Below, piece by piece: positions 1 to 8,048 of a DNA stretch of 64,000 bases. Numbering within the stretch: the first letter of the stretch is position 1; each line of letters begins with the position of its first letter. The position numbers and the translations under genes were made by a program. The notes under the pieces were generated by a model that worked only from the letters and a program-made list of their open reading frames with translations, was not told the origin of the DNA and did no database searches. The DNA comes from Cytobacillus eiseniae (GTDB lineage: Bacteria; Bacillota; Bacilli; Bacillales; Cytobacillaceae): NCBI RefSeq assembly GCF_017874625.1, contig NZ_JAGIKZ010000001.1:1-64000 (forward strand), in the 5' to 3' direction.

Positions 1-94
1 AGGGAAACCCTTTCAGTGGGCCTTTAAGGCCAAGGCCGGTAAGAGAGGCTTTCAGCCGCAGAGCAAACCACCAGTTCACACTGGTGGTTTTGAT
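1..94 (+). mobile_element. Possible right end of an IS200/IS605-type element (omega-RNA-like)
   Basis: The first 94 bases have no ORF but are rich in structure. GGCCTTTAAGGCC (19-31) is a perfect palindrome. AAACCACCAG (65-74) pairs over 10 bp with CTGGTGGTTT (81-90) around a 6-nt loop. Right ends of IS200/IS605 and tnpB elements commonly finish with such a subterminal hairpin, and the preceding bases form the guide-RNA scaffold. The coding part would lie before the window. A plain terminator of an upstream gene is the alternative, and both could be true. Confidence 0.3.
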
Positions 95-96
95 TA

Positions 97-407
97 GGCT
101 CTTTTCTAAAAGATTGTTGCTTTTTTAATCAATTCTTAGATTGAAAGTTTTACCAAATAGGTCGGTTGATTGGAGCGGAAGGTGCGAGATCCTCGAAAAT
201 GCTATCGCATTTCCTTCGTGCGGTGTGGATTCTAAGGAGCCAACTCAATGTCCTGCGGGATGCGTGGGACAGGGACAGCTGAGACCCCGCAAGAGCGTAA
301 GCGATGAGGAGGCTCAGCGCCCACCCCGCGGAAAGGGAGCGACCTGGAGCGGAAATCAACCTTTACCAACTATGTGTTAAATAGCAACAATGTTTGCGAA
401 AACAGCC
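97..407. repeat. MITE-like dispersed repeat A, copy 1 (long form)
   Basis: About 311 bp, bounded by imperfect inverted ends: GGCTCTTTTCTAAAAGATTG at the left, and at the right a sequence whose complement begins GGCTGTTTTCGCAAACATTG. Inside is a second inverted pair, GGTTGATT (164-171) and AATCAACC (354-361), around a GC-rich core. The same element recurs at 24332-24573 without about 70 bp of the core. The short ORFs seen on both strands here are not conserved between copies and are not genes. This core type is widespread between Bacillaceae genes (recalled, not searched). Confidence 0.75.
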
Positions 408-499
408 TTTTTTTATGAAATTGCATACCTTGAATGGAGAAAGTGTAAAGAAATAAAAGAAATGGCTTATGCACGAATGCTATTCTTGAGTATCTGATA

Positions 500-976
500 T
501 TAATACGTATCTGTAACATCAATTTCAGAAAATTGCATATCCACATTTTTAGGGATCCTTACTTCAAGTATGCCATCTTTCATCTGTGCAGTTGTTCCTT
601 TTTTTTTCACGAGGGCTGGAAGTGTTATAATATGTTTGTCATCATAATTCGGAATATGCTCAACAATCATTTGATTAGATGTATGATAAAGTCTCATAAC
701 ACTACGCCAATCTTCATTTTTGATTGGCACGCGTATATATACATAATCATGTGTTTCAAATACAGAACAAGGGAGTGAAGAAGAAGATTCTTGTGGCTGT
801 TTTTGCTGATTATTCATGCCTTTGAACAGCTCTTGTGGGTTCAACATGCCCTGCATCTGTTCAGGCATCATTTGTCCCATCATATTTTGAACATATTTAT
901 TAATATCCTCGGGATTTAACTGCTGCATCGTTTTTTTTGCTTCTTTATGAAACGGGAAGAGATTCCAGGGGAACAT
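500..976 (-). CDS. Hsp20/alpha-crystallin-like protein, GerT-like spore protein
   Basis: A 158-residue protein. The N-terminal half is Met/Gln-rich with a MFPWNLFPF start, and the C-terminal half (about residues 70-155) reads as a beta-rich Hsp20-like domain. This arrangement resembles Bacillus GerT-type proteins, which are Hsp20-like spore proteins linked to germination; that link is by family resemblance only. The start is set at 976 because AAAGGAGG lies 6-7 nt upstream; a longer frame reaching 1024 has no comparable site. It stands alone, divergent from the SDR gene. Confidence 0.6.
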   Translation of the reverse strand: MFPWNLFPFHKEAKKTMQQLNPEDINKYVQNMMGQMMPEQMQGMLNPQELFKGMNNQQKQPQESSSSLPCSVFETHDYVYIRVPIKNEDWRSVMRLYHTSNQMIVEHIPNYDDKHIITLPALVKKKGTTAQMKDGILEVRIPKNVDMQFSEIDVTDTY

Positions 977-1147
977 AGGGCATCCTCCTTTCAAATACAG
1001 GAAAGTTCCATTTGAATGATTCATTTCATTGTATGCAAAAAGGCATTAACTAGTTAAGCTGAATTCAAACGTTTCAGTTGCTTAATGTAAAGGTTCTTAC
1101 TAATATATTGGTAATACATAAAAAACTTTTAATTGTGGGGTATGCTT

Positions 1148-1921
1148 GTGAGAGAAAAAACAGCTCTAATTACAGGAGGGGCAACAGGAATTGGCAAACG
1201 AACAGCTTTTCTCCTTGCTGAAAAAGGCATTCATTTAGTTATTAATTACCGTAATAGCAAGGATCAGGCTGAAATGCTTGTTCGCGAATTAACAGAAAAA
1301 TTTGGTACAAAAAATATTGCTGTCCAAGGTGATATTAGTAATATTGAAGATTGTCAGCAGATTGCCTCGAAAGCATTTTCAGAATTCCACACAATTGATA
1401 TTCTCATTCATAATGCAGGTCCATATATTCATGAAAGAAAAGCGATGACGGAATATTCAGTTGAAAATTGGAATTATATTATAAATGGAAATTTAAATGC
1501 AGTATTTTATCTTTCTAAATTACTTATCCCGCAAATGCGTAAGCAAAATTGGGGAAGGATTATTATGATTGGTTTTGATCGAGTAGAAACAGCACCAGGC
1601 TGGATTTATCGTTCGGCATTTGCTGCAGCAAAAAGTGGATCGGTTTCATTAATGAAAACAATTGCTCTTGAAGAAGCTGAGAATGGCATCACAGCAAATA
1701 TGGTCTGTCCAGGGGATATAACTGGTGAGTGGAAGGAAAAAAGAATCAACGAGGCAATTGTGAAAAGGGACAAGGAATCACCAGTAGGGCGACCAGGAAC
1801 GGGGGAAGACATTGCTAGAGTCATTCATTTCCTTGTAGATGAGAAATCAGATTTTATTACAGGGAGCGTACTATCTGTAACTGGAGGAATGGATGTTTTA
1901 GGAAAAGCTTTTAGAGATTAA
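1148..1921 (+). CDS. SDR-family oxidoreductase with altered catalytic site
   Basis: Short-chain dehydrogenase/reductase fold of about 257 residues. The nucleotide-binding motif TGGATGIG lies near the N-terminus and HNAG follows at mid-protein. The usual catalytic Y-x3-K is F158-A-A-A-K162, so the Tyr is Phe, and the usual Ser is also not evident in the IMIGFD strand. The nearest Tyr is four residues earlier (Y154). It may therefore use another residue or be a non-catalytic relative; similar Bacillus proteins with SAFAAAK are recalled. The GTG at 1148 is preferred because TGTGGGG lies 7 nt upstream; ATG 1142 and TTG 1133 are also in frame. Substrate unknown. Confidence 0.75.
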   Translation: MREKTALITGGATGIGKRTAFLLAEKGIHLVINYRNSKDQAEMLVRELTEKFGTKNIAVQGDISNIEDCQQIASKAFSEFHTIDILIHNAGPYIHERKAMTEYSVENWNYIINGNLNAVFYLSKLLIPQMRKQNWGRIIMIGFDRVETAPGWIYRSAFAAAKSGSVSLMKTIALEEAENGITANMVCPGDITGEWKEKRINEAIVKRDKESPVGRPGTGEDIARVIHFLVDEKSDFITGSVLSVTGGMDVLGKAFRD

Positions 1922-1993
1922 CTATTTGGTCATGAATATTTTTCTCCTGCATATATTGTTGTAAATAGGACAAGGACATAGGAGGAAAATGAG

Positions 1994-2140
1994 ATGGCAT
2001 ATAAGGGATCGAAGGGTTGGTATATCCAAAAGCTAAAGGAGGCTGGGATCAGAAAACATCCTGTAGACTTAAGAAAATTAGAGCTATACAAAACATATAT
2101 CGTTAGAAATCTCTATCTTGAAATGGAAAAAAAGCAATAA
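1994..2140 (+). CDS. DUF2639 small protein (YflJ-like)
   Basis: A 48-residue basic protein beginning MAYKGSKGWYIQKLKEAGIR. The sequence matches the DUF2639 pattern typified by B. subtilis YflJ (conserved KGWY...L...GIRKHP...LELYKTY). AGGAGG lies just upstream of the ATG. It starts 73 bp after the SDR stop and is followed by a strong terminator, so it may share a transcript with the SDR. No function is known for the family. Confidence 0.8.
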   Translation: MAYKGSKGWYIQKLKEAGIRKHPVDLRKLELYKTYIVRNLYLEMEKKQ

Positions 2141-2146
2141 TGAAAA

Positions 2147-2200
2147 ACTCCCACTGATAACTGTTCGCATTTTTTAACAGCTATCAATGGGAGTATTTTT
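2147..2200 (+). terminator. Rho-independent terminator after DUF2639 gene
   Basis: ACTCCCACTGATAACTGTT pairs with AACAGCTATCAATGGGAGT with one or two mismatches and is followed by TATTTTT. Confidence 0.8.
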
Positions 2201-2375
2201 ATGTTCAGAAAGTAAATAATGGCTGTTTTTGATTATTTAGGAAATAGTTCTTACGTTTCACTCCATAAATTCGCCATAACAATTTTGCAATTGTGTGAAC
2301 TTTTAAAAATTGCGAATGAAAAAAGATGTTTTTGTGAAATATATTCAGTAAACAATCTTTAAAGGAGTGAGACAA

Positions 2376-2534
2376 ATGAACTTTGATTTAAATAGAATCA
2401 ACCCAAATCAGACTCAAGTTTTTTTCCATGACGGACGATATGAAACACTTACGAATGAAGAGCTAGAGGAGCTCATGGCACAGATGGGCATCAGTGATCG
2501 ACCGGATGAGTTCGAGGCAAGTGTGACAGATTAA
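2376..2534 (+). CDS. Small acidic hypothetical protein
   Basis: A 52-residue ORF with a clean AAAGGAG 9 nt before its ATG and an immediate two-way terminator after its stop. The protein is acidic, with an EELEELMAQMGIS helix-like stretch. I do not recognise the family. Both translation and termination signals are good, so it is likely a real gene. It may be sporulation-related like many small Bacillus proteins, but nothing in the sequence shows this. Confidence 0.6.
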   Translation: MNFDLNRINPNQTQVFFHDGRYETLTNEELEELMAQMGISDRPDEFEASVTD

Positions 2535-2537
2535 TTT

Positions 2538-2583
2538 ACACATAATAAAAGCCAATTTGGAAAAATTGGCTTTTATTATGTGT
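2538..2583. terminator. Two-way terminator
   Basis: ACACATAATAAAAGCCAATT pairs with its perfect complement ending at 2583 around a short A-rich loop. It serves the small gene on the left and the GNAT gene on the right, which converge. Confidence 0.9.
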
Positions 2584-2608
2584 ATTTGTTGTTGGATAGT
2601 TCCTTATT

Positions 2609-3172
2609 TTAAGCCTCCATTAAATGAGATGCTTCTTGCACTTCATTTGTATTATTCCGTAATACATGGAGAGTATATAAGTCTTTAGGGATTTCATATA
2701 GATGATAGACAGCCCCATTTGCATTAAGCTGATCATAAATATTCTTTCGAGACTCATTTGCTTGAATGACATATGGCAATTTTTCAGCTGCTTTTTGTGA
2801 GCGAATATTTTCTTTCCTAATTCTCATGAAGATTGTTTCAATTCCATATTGATAAAAAAGCTCATCAAAAAAGGCATCTTTCGCCAATTTATTATAGCCT
2901 TTTCCGTGGTAAGGCTTTCCGAGCCATGTACCAATAAATCCAGCATTTTCTTGTATATCAAATAAATTAATTGTTCCAATCGGAGCGCCCCATTCGTCAA
3001 GAATCGTGCGAGAAATAAGTTCTTCACGTTCTTCTGCTTCGATGGTTTGCTTAGTGATAAATACGAATTCATCATACGAATATGCTTTTTGACGAACAAA
3101 AGGAAAGACATCAGGGTGCGTCATTAAATCATATAGTACATGGCATTCTTGAAAATCACGTTTCTTGAGCAT
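2609..3172 (-). CDS. GNAT-family N-acetyltransferase (RimJ/RimL type)
   Basis: A 187-residue protein with the layout of RimJ/RimL-like acetyltransferases: an N-terminal beta-alpha region (residues 10-60), a central G-T-I-N-L strand, and the acetyl-CoA loop in GKPYHGKGYNKLA (about residues 85-97), followed by R-x-x-N-x-R-S-x-x-A-A-E-K-L. The predicted role is transfer of acetyl from acetyl-CoA to an amine on a small molecule or protein; the substrate cannot be read. A GGAGGG site lies 7 nt before the ATG. Single-gene unit ending at a shared terminator. Confidence 0.85.
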   Translation of the reverse strand: MLKKRDFQECHVLYDLMTHPDVFPFVRQKAYSYDEFVFITKQTIEAEEREELISRTILDEWGAPIGTINLFDIQENAGFIGTWLGKPYHGKGYNKLAKDAFFDELFYQYGIETIFMRIRKENIRSQKAAEKLPYVIQANESRKNIYDQLNANGAVYHLYEIPKDLYTLHVLRNNTNEVQEASHLMEA

Positions 3173-3191
3173 AGGTTATCCCTCCATAAAT

Positions 3192-3330
3192 GAGGACAGT
3201 CCTTACTCCATGCCAAATAGAGTCCTCGGTCCACCCTCGAAATTTTTTGTATTGCTAAAAAATTTCGGGGTGGGAATCGAACCCACTAGAACCAGTAAAC
3301 TGGTGGCGCACCATTTGCCTTCCCTATTTC
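3192..3330. other. Structured intergenic element with tRNA-like T-arm
   Basis: Gap between the GNAT and amidohydrolase genes. Three structures are visible: GAGGAC (3192) pairing with GTCCTC (3222); a long hairpin 3231-3274 with CCACCC and GGGTGG outer arms and an A/T-rich inner stem; and, on the minus strand, GTGGG-TTCGATT-CCCAC (3270-3286), which has the form of a tRNA T-arm. No acceptor or anticodon stem can be completed around it, so it is not called a tRNA. It may be a tRNA-like remnant or an unclassified structured RNA. The 81-aa ORF across it (from 3165) looks like a translation of non-coding sequence. Confidence 0.4.
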
Positions 3331-3405
3331 TAATCACTTCAATATATAATTGTCACTTGAATTTTATTAGAAAAATGATTTTACATTCGTATAATACTAA
3401 AAAAC

Positions 3406-3438
3406 AATAAAAAAGGAAATAGTTTTTTTCACTATTTT
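3406..3438 (-). terminator. Terminator of the uppP-dedA-amidohydrolase operon
   Basis: Read on the minus strand, AAATAGT pairs with ACTATTT and is followed by CCTTTTTT. It lies about 45 bp after the amidohydrolase stop. Confidence 0.6.
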
Positions 3439-3483
3439 TTTAGCTAATTTGTGTCAAAAAACAACAGCAAATTTCTACAAAAT

Positions 3484-4602
3484 TCAGGAATCTTCATACA
3501 CAAATTGTCCATTAATCATCGTCCATTTTGGTTTCGCGAGATAATGAAAGGGATGATGACTCCAAAGAACTAAGTCCGCATCTTTCCTAGGTTCGATGCT
3601 TCCTAACAGGTGATCGATTTGCAAGTTTTTTGCCGCTAGAATGGTAATGCCTTCTAGTGCCTTTTGTTCAGATAAACCTTCTCGAACAGCGATTGCAGCA
3701 CAAAGATTTAAATATTGAATTGGCGTATACGGATGATCAGTAGTAATCGAAACCTCAACGCCGTTATTCGTAAGTTCTTGGTATGTTTTCCATGTTTTAT
3801 TTTTTAATTCGATTTTTGAACGTCTCGTTAATGTTGGACCTACTGATACTTTTAAATCTAGTCCACTTAATTCTTCTGCAATCAGATGTCCTTCTGTACA
3901 ATGTTCAATCCGCAAATCAAGATTAAATTCCTCTGCAAAGCGAATAGCTGAAATAATATCATCCGCTCGATGTGCGTGAATTCGTACAGGGATTTCACGA
4001 TTTAATGCTTGGATAAATGGAGCTGTTCTTAATGATTTCGGCTGAGATCTAGCTTCATAGAATGCCTCACGAAGCATGCCCATTATGCCCATTCTCGTAA
4101 TGGAATCTTTATTGCCTTGACTATGTATGCGTTTTGGATTCTCGCCTAAGGCAATTTTTAATCCAGCAGTTTCTAATAAAAGCATTTTTTTTATATTTTT
4201 TCCAGTTGTTTTAATTACAGATGTTGTTCCGCCGACTACATTCGCACTTCCTGGCATAATATGAACGGTTGTAATGCCGTGTTTAATGGCATCGGAAAAA
4301 GCGGGATCTAATGGGTGGACACCATCCAATGCACGAACATGAGGACTCATTGCTTCGACTGTTTCGTTGGCGTCATTACCTGCCCATCCTGTTCCTTCAT
4401 CATACAAACCTAGATGGGTGTGAACATCAATGAATCCTGGAAATAAGAAATGGCGGTTACAATCAATGATTTTTACATTCGAATCTGTTTTTATATACTT
4501 TCCAATTGATGTAATTTTTCCGTTTTCCACTACTACATCCCCATGAAAAGCAGGGGATGTGATTGGATGAATATATGCGTCTTTTAGGAGGATTTTTGTC
4601 AT
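3484..4602 (-). CDS. Metal-dependent amidohydrolase
   Basis: A 372-residue amidohydrolase-superfamily enzyme of the dihydroorotase/imidazolonepropionase type. Metal ligands are visible in order: GFIDVHTH (HxH, about residues 56-63), HAHRADD, RIEHCTEG and the Asp in TTDHPYTP. The C-terminus has the usual small beta sandwich (DADLVLW...). It hydrolyses C-N bonds in cyclic or linear amides; the substrate is not evident. The ATG overlaps the dedA stop by 4 bp (ATGA), so the two are translationally coupled. It is the last gene of an operon with uppP and dedA, an unexpected partner for lipid-carrier genes. Confidence 0.85.
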   Translation of the reverse strand: MTKILLKDAYIHPITSPAFHGDVVVENGKITSIGKYIKTDSNVKIIDCNRHFLFPGFIDVHTHLGLYDEGTGWAGNDANETVEAMSPHVRALDGVHPLDPAFSDAIKHGITTVHIMPGSANVVGGTTSVIKTTGKNIKKMLLLETAGLKIALGENPKRIHSQGNKDSITRMGIMGMLREAFYEARSQPKSLRTAPFIQALNREIPVRIHAHRADDIISAIRFAEEFNLDLRIEHCTEGHLIAEELSGLDLKVSVGPTLTRRSKIELKNKTWKTYQELTNNGVEVSITTDHPYTPIQYLNLCAAIAVREGLSEQKALEGITILAAKNLQIDHLLGSIEPRKDADLVLWSHHPFHYLAKPKWTMINGQFVYEDS

Positions 4603-5192
4603 AATGATCCTTTCTTTTTATGTTGGAATAATAGATAAATGCCAATGGAACTAATAGCCAGAATGATGATTGGAAAAAGGAAAGGTTTAGCATATTCCTT
4701 AATTTCCCGCCAATGATCGCCAAGTTCGATTCCCAATAATAAAAATAAGACGGTCCACGGAATCATGGCCGCAATTGTGTAAAGACAAAAGGTTGACAAT
4801 GACATTCTAGCAATGCCGGCAGGGATGGAAATGGCATGACGTACAATCGGAATAAAGCGAGCAGTAAATATGACACCGGTCCCATATTTATGGAACCAAT
4901 GTTCAGAAGCATCTAAATGTGACTTTTTAATAAATAGAAACTTCCCGTATTTATCCAAAAACGGTCTGCCGCCATAAAGACCTATCCAGTAAAGGAAAAG
5001 TTGGGCAAATGTTCCACCAATTACACCTGCTAGAAGAGCGCCGAGAAAATGAATTTCACCTAGACTAATTAAATAGCCACCATAGCTTAAAACAATTTCG
5101 CTAGGGATGACCTCTACCATTAATCCTAGAGCAATGCCCAAATAGCCTAACTGTGATAATGTTTCAAATATTGCATAGAGAAGCTCTTTCAA
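4599..5192 (-). CDS. DedA-family membrane protein (UptA/YngC-like)
   Basis: A 197-residue polytopic membrane protein of the DedA family. The family signature is clear: an acidic EVIPSE segment (residues 27-32), the G-x3-A-G-x2-G-G re-entrant region (about 51-62), and ARFIPIVRHAISIPAG (111-126) with arginines 112 and 118. B. subtilis UptA (YngC), of this family and length, has been reported to return undecaprenyl phosphate across the membrane. The gene lies 25 bp after uppP, whose product makes undecaprenyl phosphate outside, which supports the same role here. Assignment to UptA rather than another DedA paralogue is inference. Confidence 0.85.
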   Translation of the reverse strand: MKELLYAIFETLSQLGYLGIALGLMVEVIPSEIVLSYGGYLISLGEIHFLGALLAGVIGGTFAQLFLYWIGLYGGRPFLDKYGKFLFIKKSHLDASEHWFHKYGTGVIFTARFIPIVRHAISIPAGIARMSLSTFCLYTIAAMIPWTVLFLLLGIELGDHWREIKEYAKPFLFPIIILAISSIGIYLLFQHKKKGSL

Positions 5193-5217
5193 CTTACTAT
5201 CCCCTTTTTAAGTGAAA

Positions 5218-6000
5218 TTAAAAGATTCCTGTCATTTGAAGAATAAGAATAACAATTCCAAGGATCCAAACATAGATAGCAAAAATCTTTAAAGATTTTC
5301 TCTTAAGAAAATTAATCATCCAAACAACTGCCATATAGCCAAATAGGGCTGATGCGAGTGTAGCGACGAATAAACTTCCAAGCGAAATGGCTTCCACATG
5401 ACCAGACGCCATTTCCCCGAATTGGAGAACAATCCCCCCGGTTATGGCGGGGATTGAGAGGAGGAATGAAAAATAGGCCGCAGTTTCTCTGTCTAGTTTC
5501 CGAAATAATCCTGCTGCAATCGTGAGACCCGAACGTGAGATGGCTGGGAATATCGCTGCTGCTTGAAAACTGCCGATAAATAAGGCATCCCCATATGTAA
5601 TCGTATCCATTTTTTTTCTTCCATTTTTAATGGAATCAGACATCCAGAGAATAAGTCCTGTTATCATAAATTCCCAGCCGATTGTTACTCCAGTTTTTGA
5701 AATGGAGTCAAATAAATCATTAAATAATAACCCGACAATGACAGCAGGGATTGTACCAATTACAAGCAACATCGAAAGCTTGCCAAATGGATTTTTTAAA
5801 ATTTGTAATAATTCCTTTTGATAAACGACGAGAACGGCAAGTAATGTTCCTATATGTAGCATCGTATCAAGAAAGATCCCAGCCTCATCGAGACCGAATA
5901 AATGCCGTCCTAAATACAAATGTCCGGTACTTGAAATAGGTAGAAATTCGGTAAGTCCTTGAATGATTCCGAGAATAAAGGCTTCTAATTTAGACATCAA
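5218..6000 (-). CDS. uppP: Undecaprenyl-diphosphatase UppP (BacA)
   Basis: A 260-residue integral membrane enzyme that dephosphorylates undecaprenyl diphosphate, recycling the lipid carrier of cell-wall synthesis and contributing to bacitracin tolerance. Both signature regions are present: GLTEFLPISSTGH near the N-terminus (about residues 15-27) and PAISRSGLTIAAG at mid-protein. Length is normal for the family. The start may be TTG at 6000 or the next codon ATG at 5997; AAGGA lies upstream of both. First gene of an operon with dedA and the amidohydrolase. Confidence 0.95.
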   Translation of the reverse strand: MMSKLEAFILGIIQGLTEFLPISSTGHLYLGRHLFGLDEAGIFLDTMLHIGTLLAVLVVYQKELLQILKNPFGKLSMLLVIGTIPAVIVGLLFNDLFDSISKTGVTIGWEFMITGLILWMSDSIKNGRKKMDTITYGDALFIGSFQAAAIFPAISRSGLTIAAGLFRKLDRETAAYFSFLLSIPAITGGIVLQFGEMASGHVEAISLGSLFVATLASALFGYMAVVWMINFLKRKSLKIFAIYVWILGIVILILQMTGIF

Positions 6001-6177
6001 AATACATCATCCTTTTTGTCATAAAAATGGTTGTCTTTACAAAGTTTATTCAAGTTGTCCTATTCAAGAACTGAAAATTAGATGAAGGAATTAAGGAATC
6101 AAAAAAATTGTATGAAACTTTTATGACAAATTCGCGTACATAATAATAGAGAATAAATCCTTTGAAGGAGGAAAACG

Positions 6178-6501
6178 ATGGCATCGAATGATGAAAGATT
6201 ATTAGCAACAGCTATTTATGTATCAAGCTTTTTCACAACGATTATTGGTCCACTCGTGATTTGGCTATTAAAGAAGGATGAATCAGCCTATATCGACTAT
6301 CACGGAAAAGAGTACTTCAATTTTATTATTTCTTATGCAGTCTATTCTGTTGTGAGTATGCTCTTAATGATTGTCTTAATTGGGTTCATTACGATTTGGA
6401 TTGTGGGAGTTGCCGCCTTTGTATTTACGATTATCGCAGCTGTGAAAGCATATGAAGGGAAGGAATATCGCTTTCCGCTTGTCTTTAGAATCATTCGTTA
6501 A
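6178..6501 (+). CDS. DUF4870 membrane protein
   Basis: A 107-residue protein with three or four hydrophobic segments and the conserved pattern of DUF4870: LLATAIYVSSFF, GPLVIWLLKKDES, then YIDYHGKEYFNF. Such proteins are small Tic20-like membrane proteins without a proven function. GGAGG lies 6-7 nt before the ATG. It stands 88 bp before the patatin gene without a clear terminator between, so joint transcription is possible. Confidence 0.8.
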   Translation: MASNDERLLATAIYVSSFFTTIIGPLVIWLLKKDESAYIDYHGKEYFNFIISYAVYSVVSMLLMIVLIGFITIWIVGVAAFVFTIIAAVKAYEGKEYRFPLVFRIIR

Positions 6502-6588
6502 TATTTGATGAAAAAGGGTTACCTCCTTATGGAATAGTTTGTTAAAATGACAAATATGACTATTTTAATGAGAAGGAGACGTTAGTCG

Positions 6589-7455
6589 ATGAATGAAGTT
6601 GGACTTGTTTTAGAAGGGGGAGGGATGCGCGGTGTGTACTCTGCTGGTGTCCTTGAGTATTTTTTAGAGCAGGGAATCCAATTTCCTTATGTGATCGGAG
6701 TGTCTGCGGGTGCTGGAATGGCTGCTTCCTACTTATCGAAACAAAAAGGCCGAAATAAAGTAGTCAATATTGATTATGTGACAGATCCGCGTTATATTTC
6801 TTGGCGAAATTTCTTTAGAAATCGGCAGCTATTTGGAATGGATTTTATATTTGATGATATTCCAAATAAATTTGTTCCGTTTCATCAAGAAGAATTTTTC
6901 CAGAACAATGCGGAATTTATTATCGGTACGACTGATTGTCTGACAGGGGAACCTATCTATTATGGCAAAGAGGACTATGGCAAAGATTTGCTTAAGATTG
7001 TGAAAGCATCCAGCTCATTGCCTTTCATTGCACCTGAGATCCCATTTGCGGATCGATTATTACTTGATGGGGGCATAAGCGATCCAATACCGATTAAGAA
7101 GGCACAAAGTGATGGCTGTAAGAAATCCGTTGTGATATTAACAAGGAATAAAGGCTATAGGAAAAAGCCTTCTAAATTTCACTTCCTTGTCAAAAGAAAA
7201 TACCCACATTATATTGGGCTCCAGCAAGCATTAGCTACTCGCCATCAAAAATATAATGAAACGATTGATTTTCTTGAAGAAGAAGAGAGACATGGCAGAG
7301 TGCTAATCATTCGACCACAAGAGCCATTAACAGTTGGAAGAATGGAGAGAGATCCAGCAAAGCTTGAAAAATTGTATATGATTGGATATGAAAACGCAAA
7401 GAAGCATCAGGATAAAATATACAATTGGTTAGAAACGAAAGAAGAGCGATCGTGA
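6589..7455 (+). CDS. Patatin-like phospholipase (YqhO-like)
   Basis: A 288-residue patatin-family lipid acyl hydrolase. The oxyanion-hole loop GGGMRG (residues 10-15), the nucleophile elbow GVSAG with Ser39, and the catalytic Asp in DGGISD (Asp160) are all present, so the Ser-Asp dyad is intact. No signal peptide is seen, so it should act inside the cell on phospholipids or acyl lipids. Length and motif spacing fit the bacterial YqhO-like subgroup. GAAGGAGA precedes the ATG and a strong terminator follows. Confidence 0.88.
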   Translation: MNEVGLVLEGGGMRGVYSAGVLEYFLEQGIQFPYVIGVSAGAGMAASYLSKQKGRNKVVNIDYVTDPRYISWRNFFRNRQLFGMDFIFDDIPNKFVPFHQEEFFQNNAEFIIGTTDCLTGEPIYYGKEDYGKDLLKIVKASSSLPFIAPEIPFADRLLLDGGISDPIPIKKAQSDGCKKSVVILTRNKGYRKKPSKFHFLVKRKYPHYIGLQQALATRHQKYNETIDFLEEEERHGRVLIIRPQEPLTVGRMERDPAKLEKLYMIGYENAKKHQDKIYNWLETKEERS

Positions 7456-7485
7456 ACATGTAAGTAGTTTGATCTATAGGAAGAA

Positions 7486-7534
7486 CAATAAAAAGAAGCA
7501 AGCGAATATATATACCGCTTGCTTCTTTTTATTG
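7486..7534. terminator. Two-way terminator after the patatin gene
   Basis: CAATAAAAAGAAGCAAGCG (7486-7504) pairs perfectly over 19 bp with 7516-7534 around an 11-nt loop; T-runs lie on both strands. Confidence 0.9.
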
Positions 7535-7707
7535 TTTTGACAAGGGGTATTAAGATTACTTAAGAAAACAGCAACAGATGTCACATCGTTTTTAATCAAT
7601 TATATTCATTATCTATGGAAGGGATGGAAAGGTGCTGATTCCCTTATCTAGACTAAATAGGTCCGGCACTTACCGGTTGGAGGTACAGGTTGACAAGTTG
7701 AGCTGAT

Positions 7708-7896
7708 AAATAAGCGGAAAAACTCCGCTTATTTCGGAAATTTTAACAAAAATAGCGTAAATAAGCGGAGAAACTCCGTCTATTCACTCAAAAAATCCAT
7801 AAAAGGGGGATATTTTATTGAATAAGCGGAAAAAATCCGCTTATTTTCTTCAAAATGAACTTCTTTTTGCAAATAGGCGGAAAATTTCCGCTTATT
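7708..7896. repeat. Four copies of a 25-bp hairpin repeat
   Basis: Within the 594-bp gap 7456-8048 there are four palindromic units, AATAAGCGG-AAAAACT-CCGCTTATT and variants, at 7708-7734, 7759-7784, 7821-7845 and 7871-7896. The arms are conserved (with compensated or tolerated changes such as AAATAGGCGG in copy 4) while the loops and spacers differ. This suggests a mobile or amplified short palindrome rather than one regulatory site. The rest of the gap has no ORF that I can support. Confidence 0.85.
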
Positions 7897-8048
7897 ATTC
7901 TTTTGCTCGTGACTCTATTAAGGACAAGAGGGTATAAGAATGGCTGTTTTTTAGTAAGCATGTGATTTAGCTTGATATTGACCTTATGAAAGCAGTTTTT
8001 CTACTTCACAACTGAACTACTTACGTGAATACGATCGCTCTTCTTTTG

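Noticed and set aside
141-380. ORFs of 79 and 69 residues in repeat A
   Set aside because: They lie in a dispersed repeat, are not kept in copy 2 and lack ribosome sites.
3270-3330. tRNA gene on the minus strand
   Set aside because: Only the T-arm fits; no acceptor, D or anticodon stems can be built.
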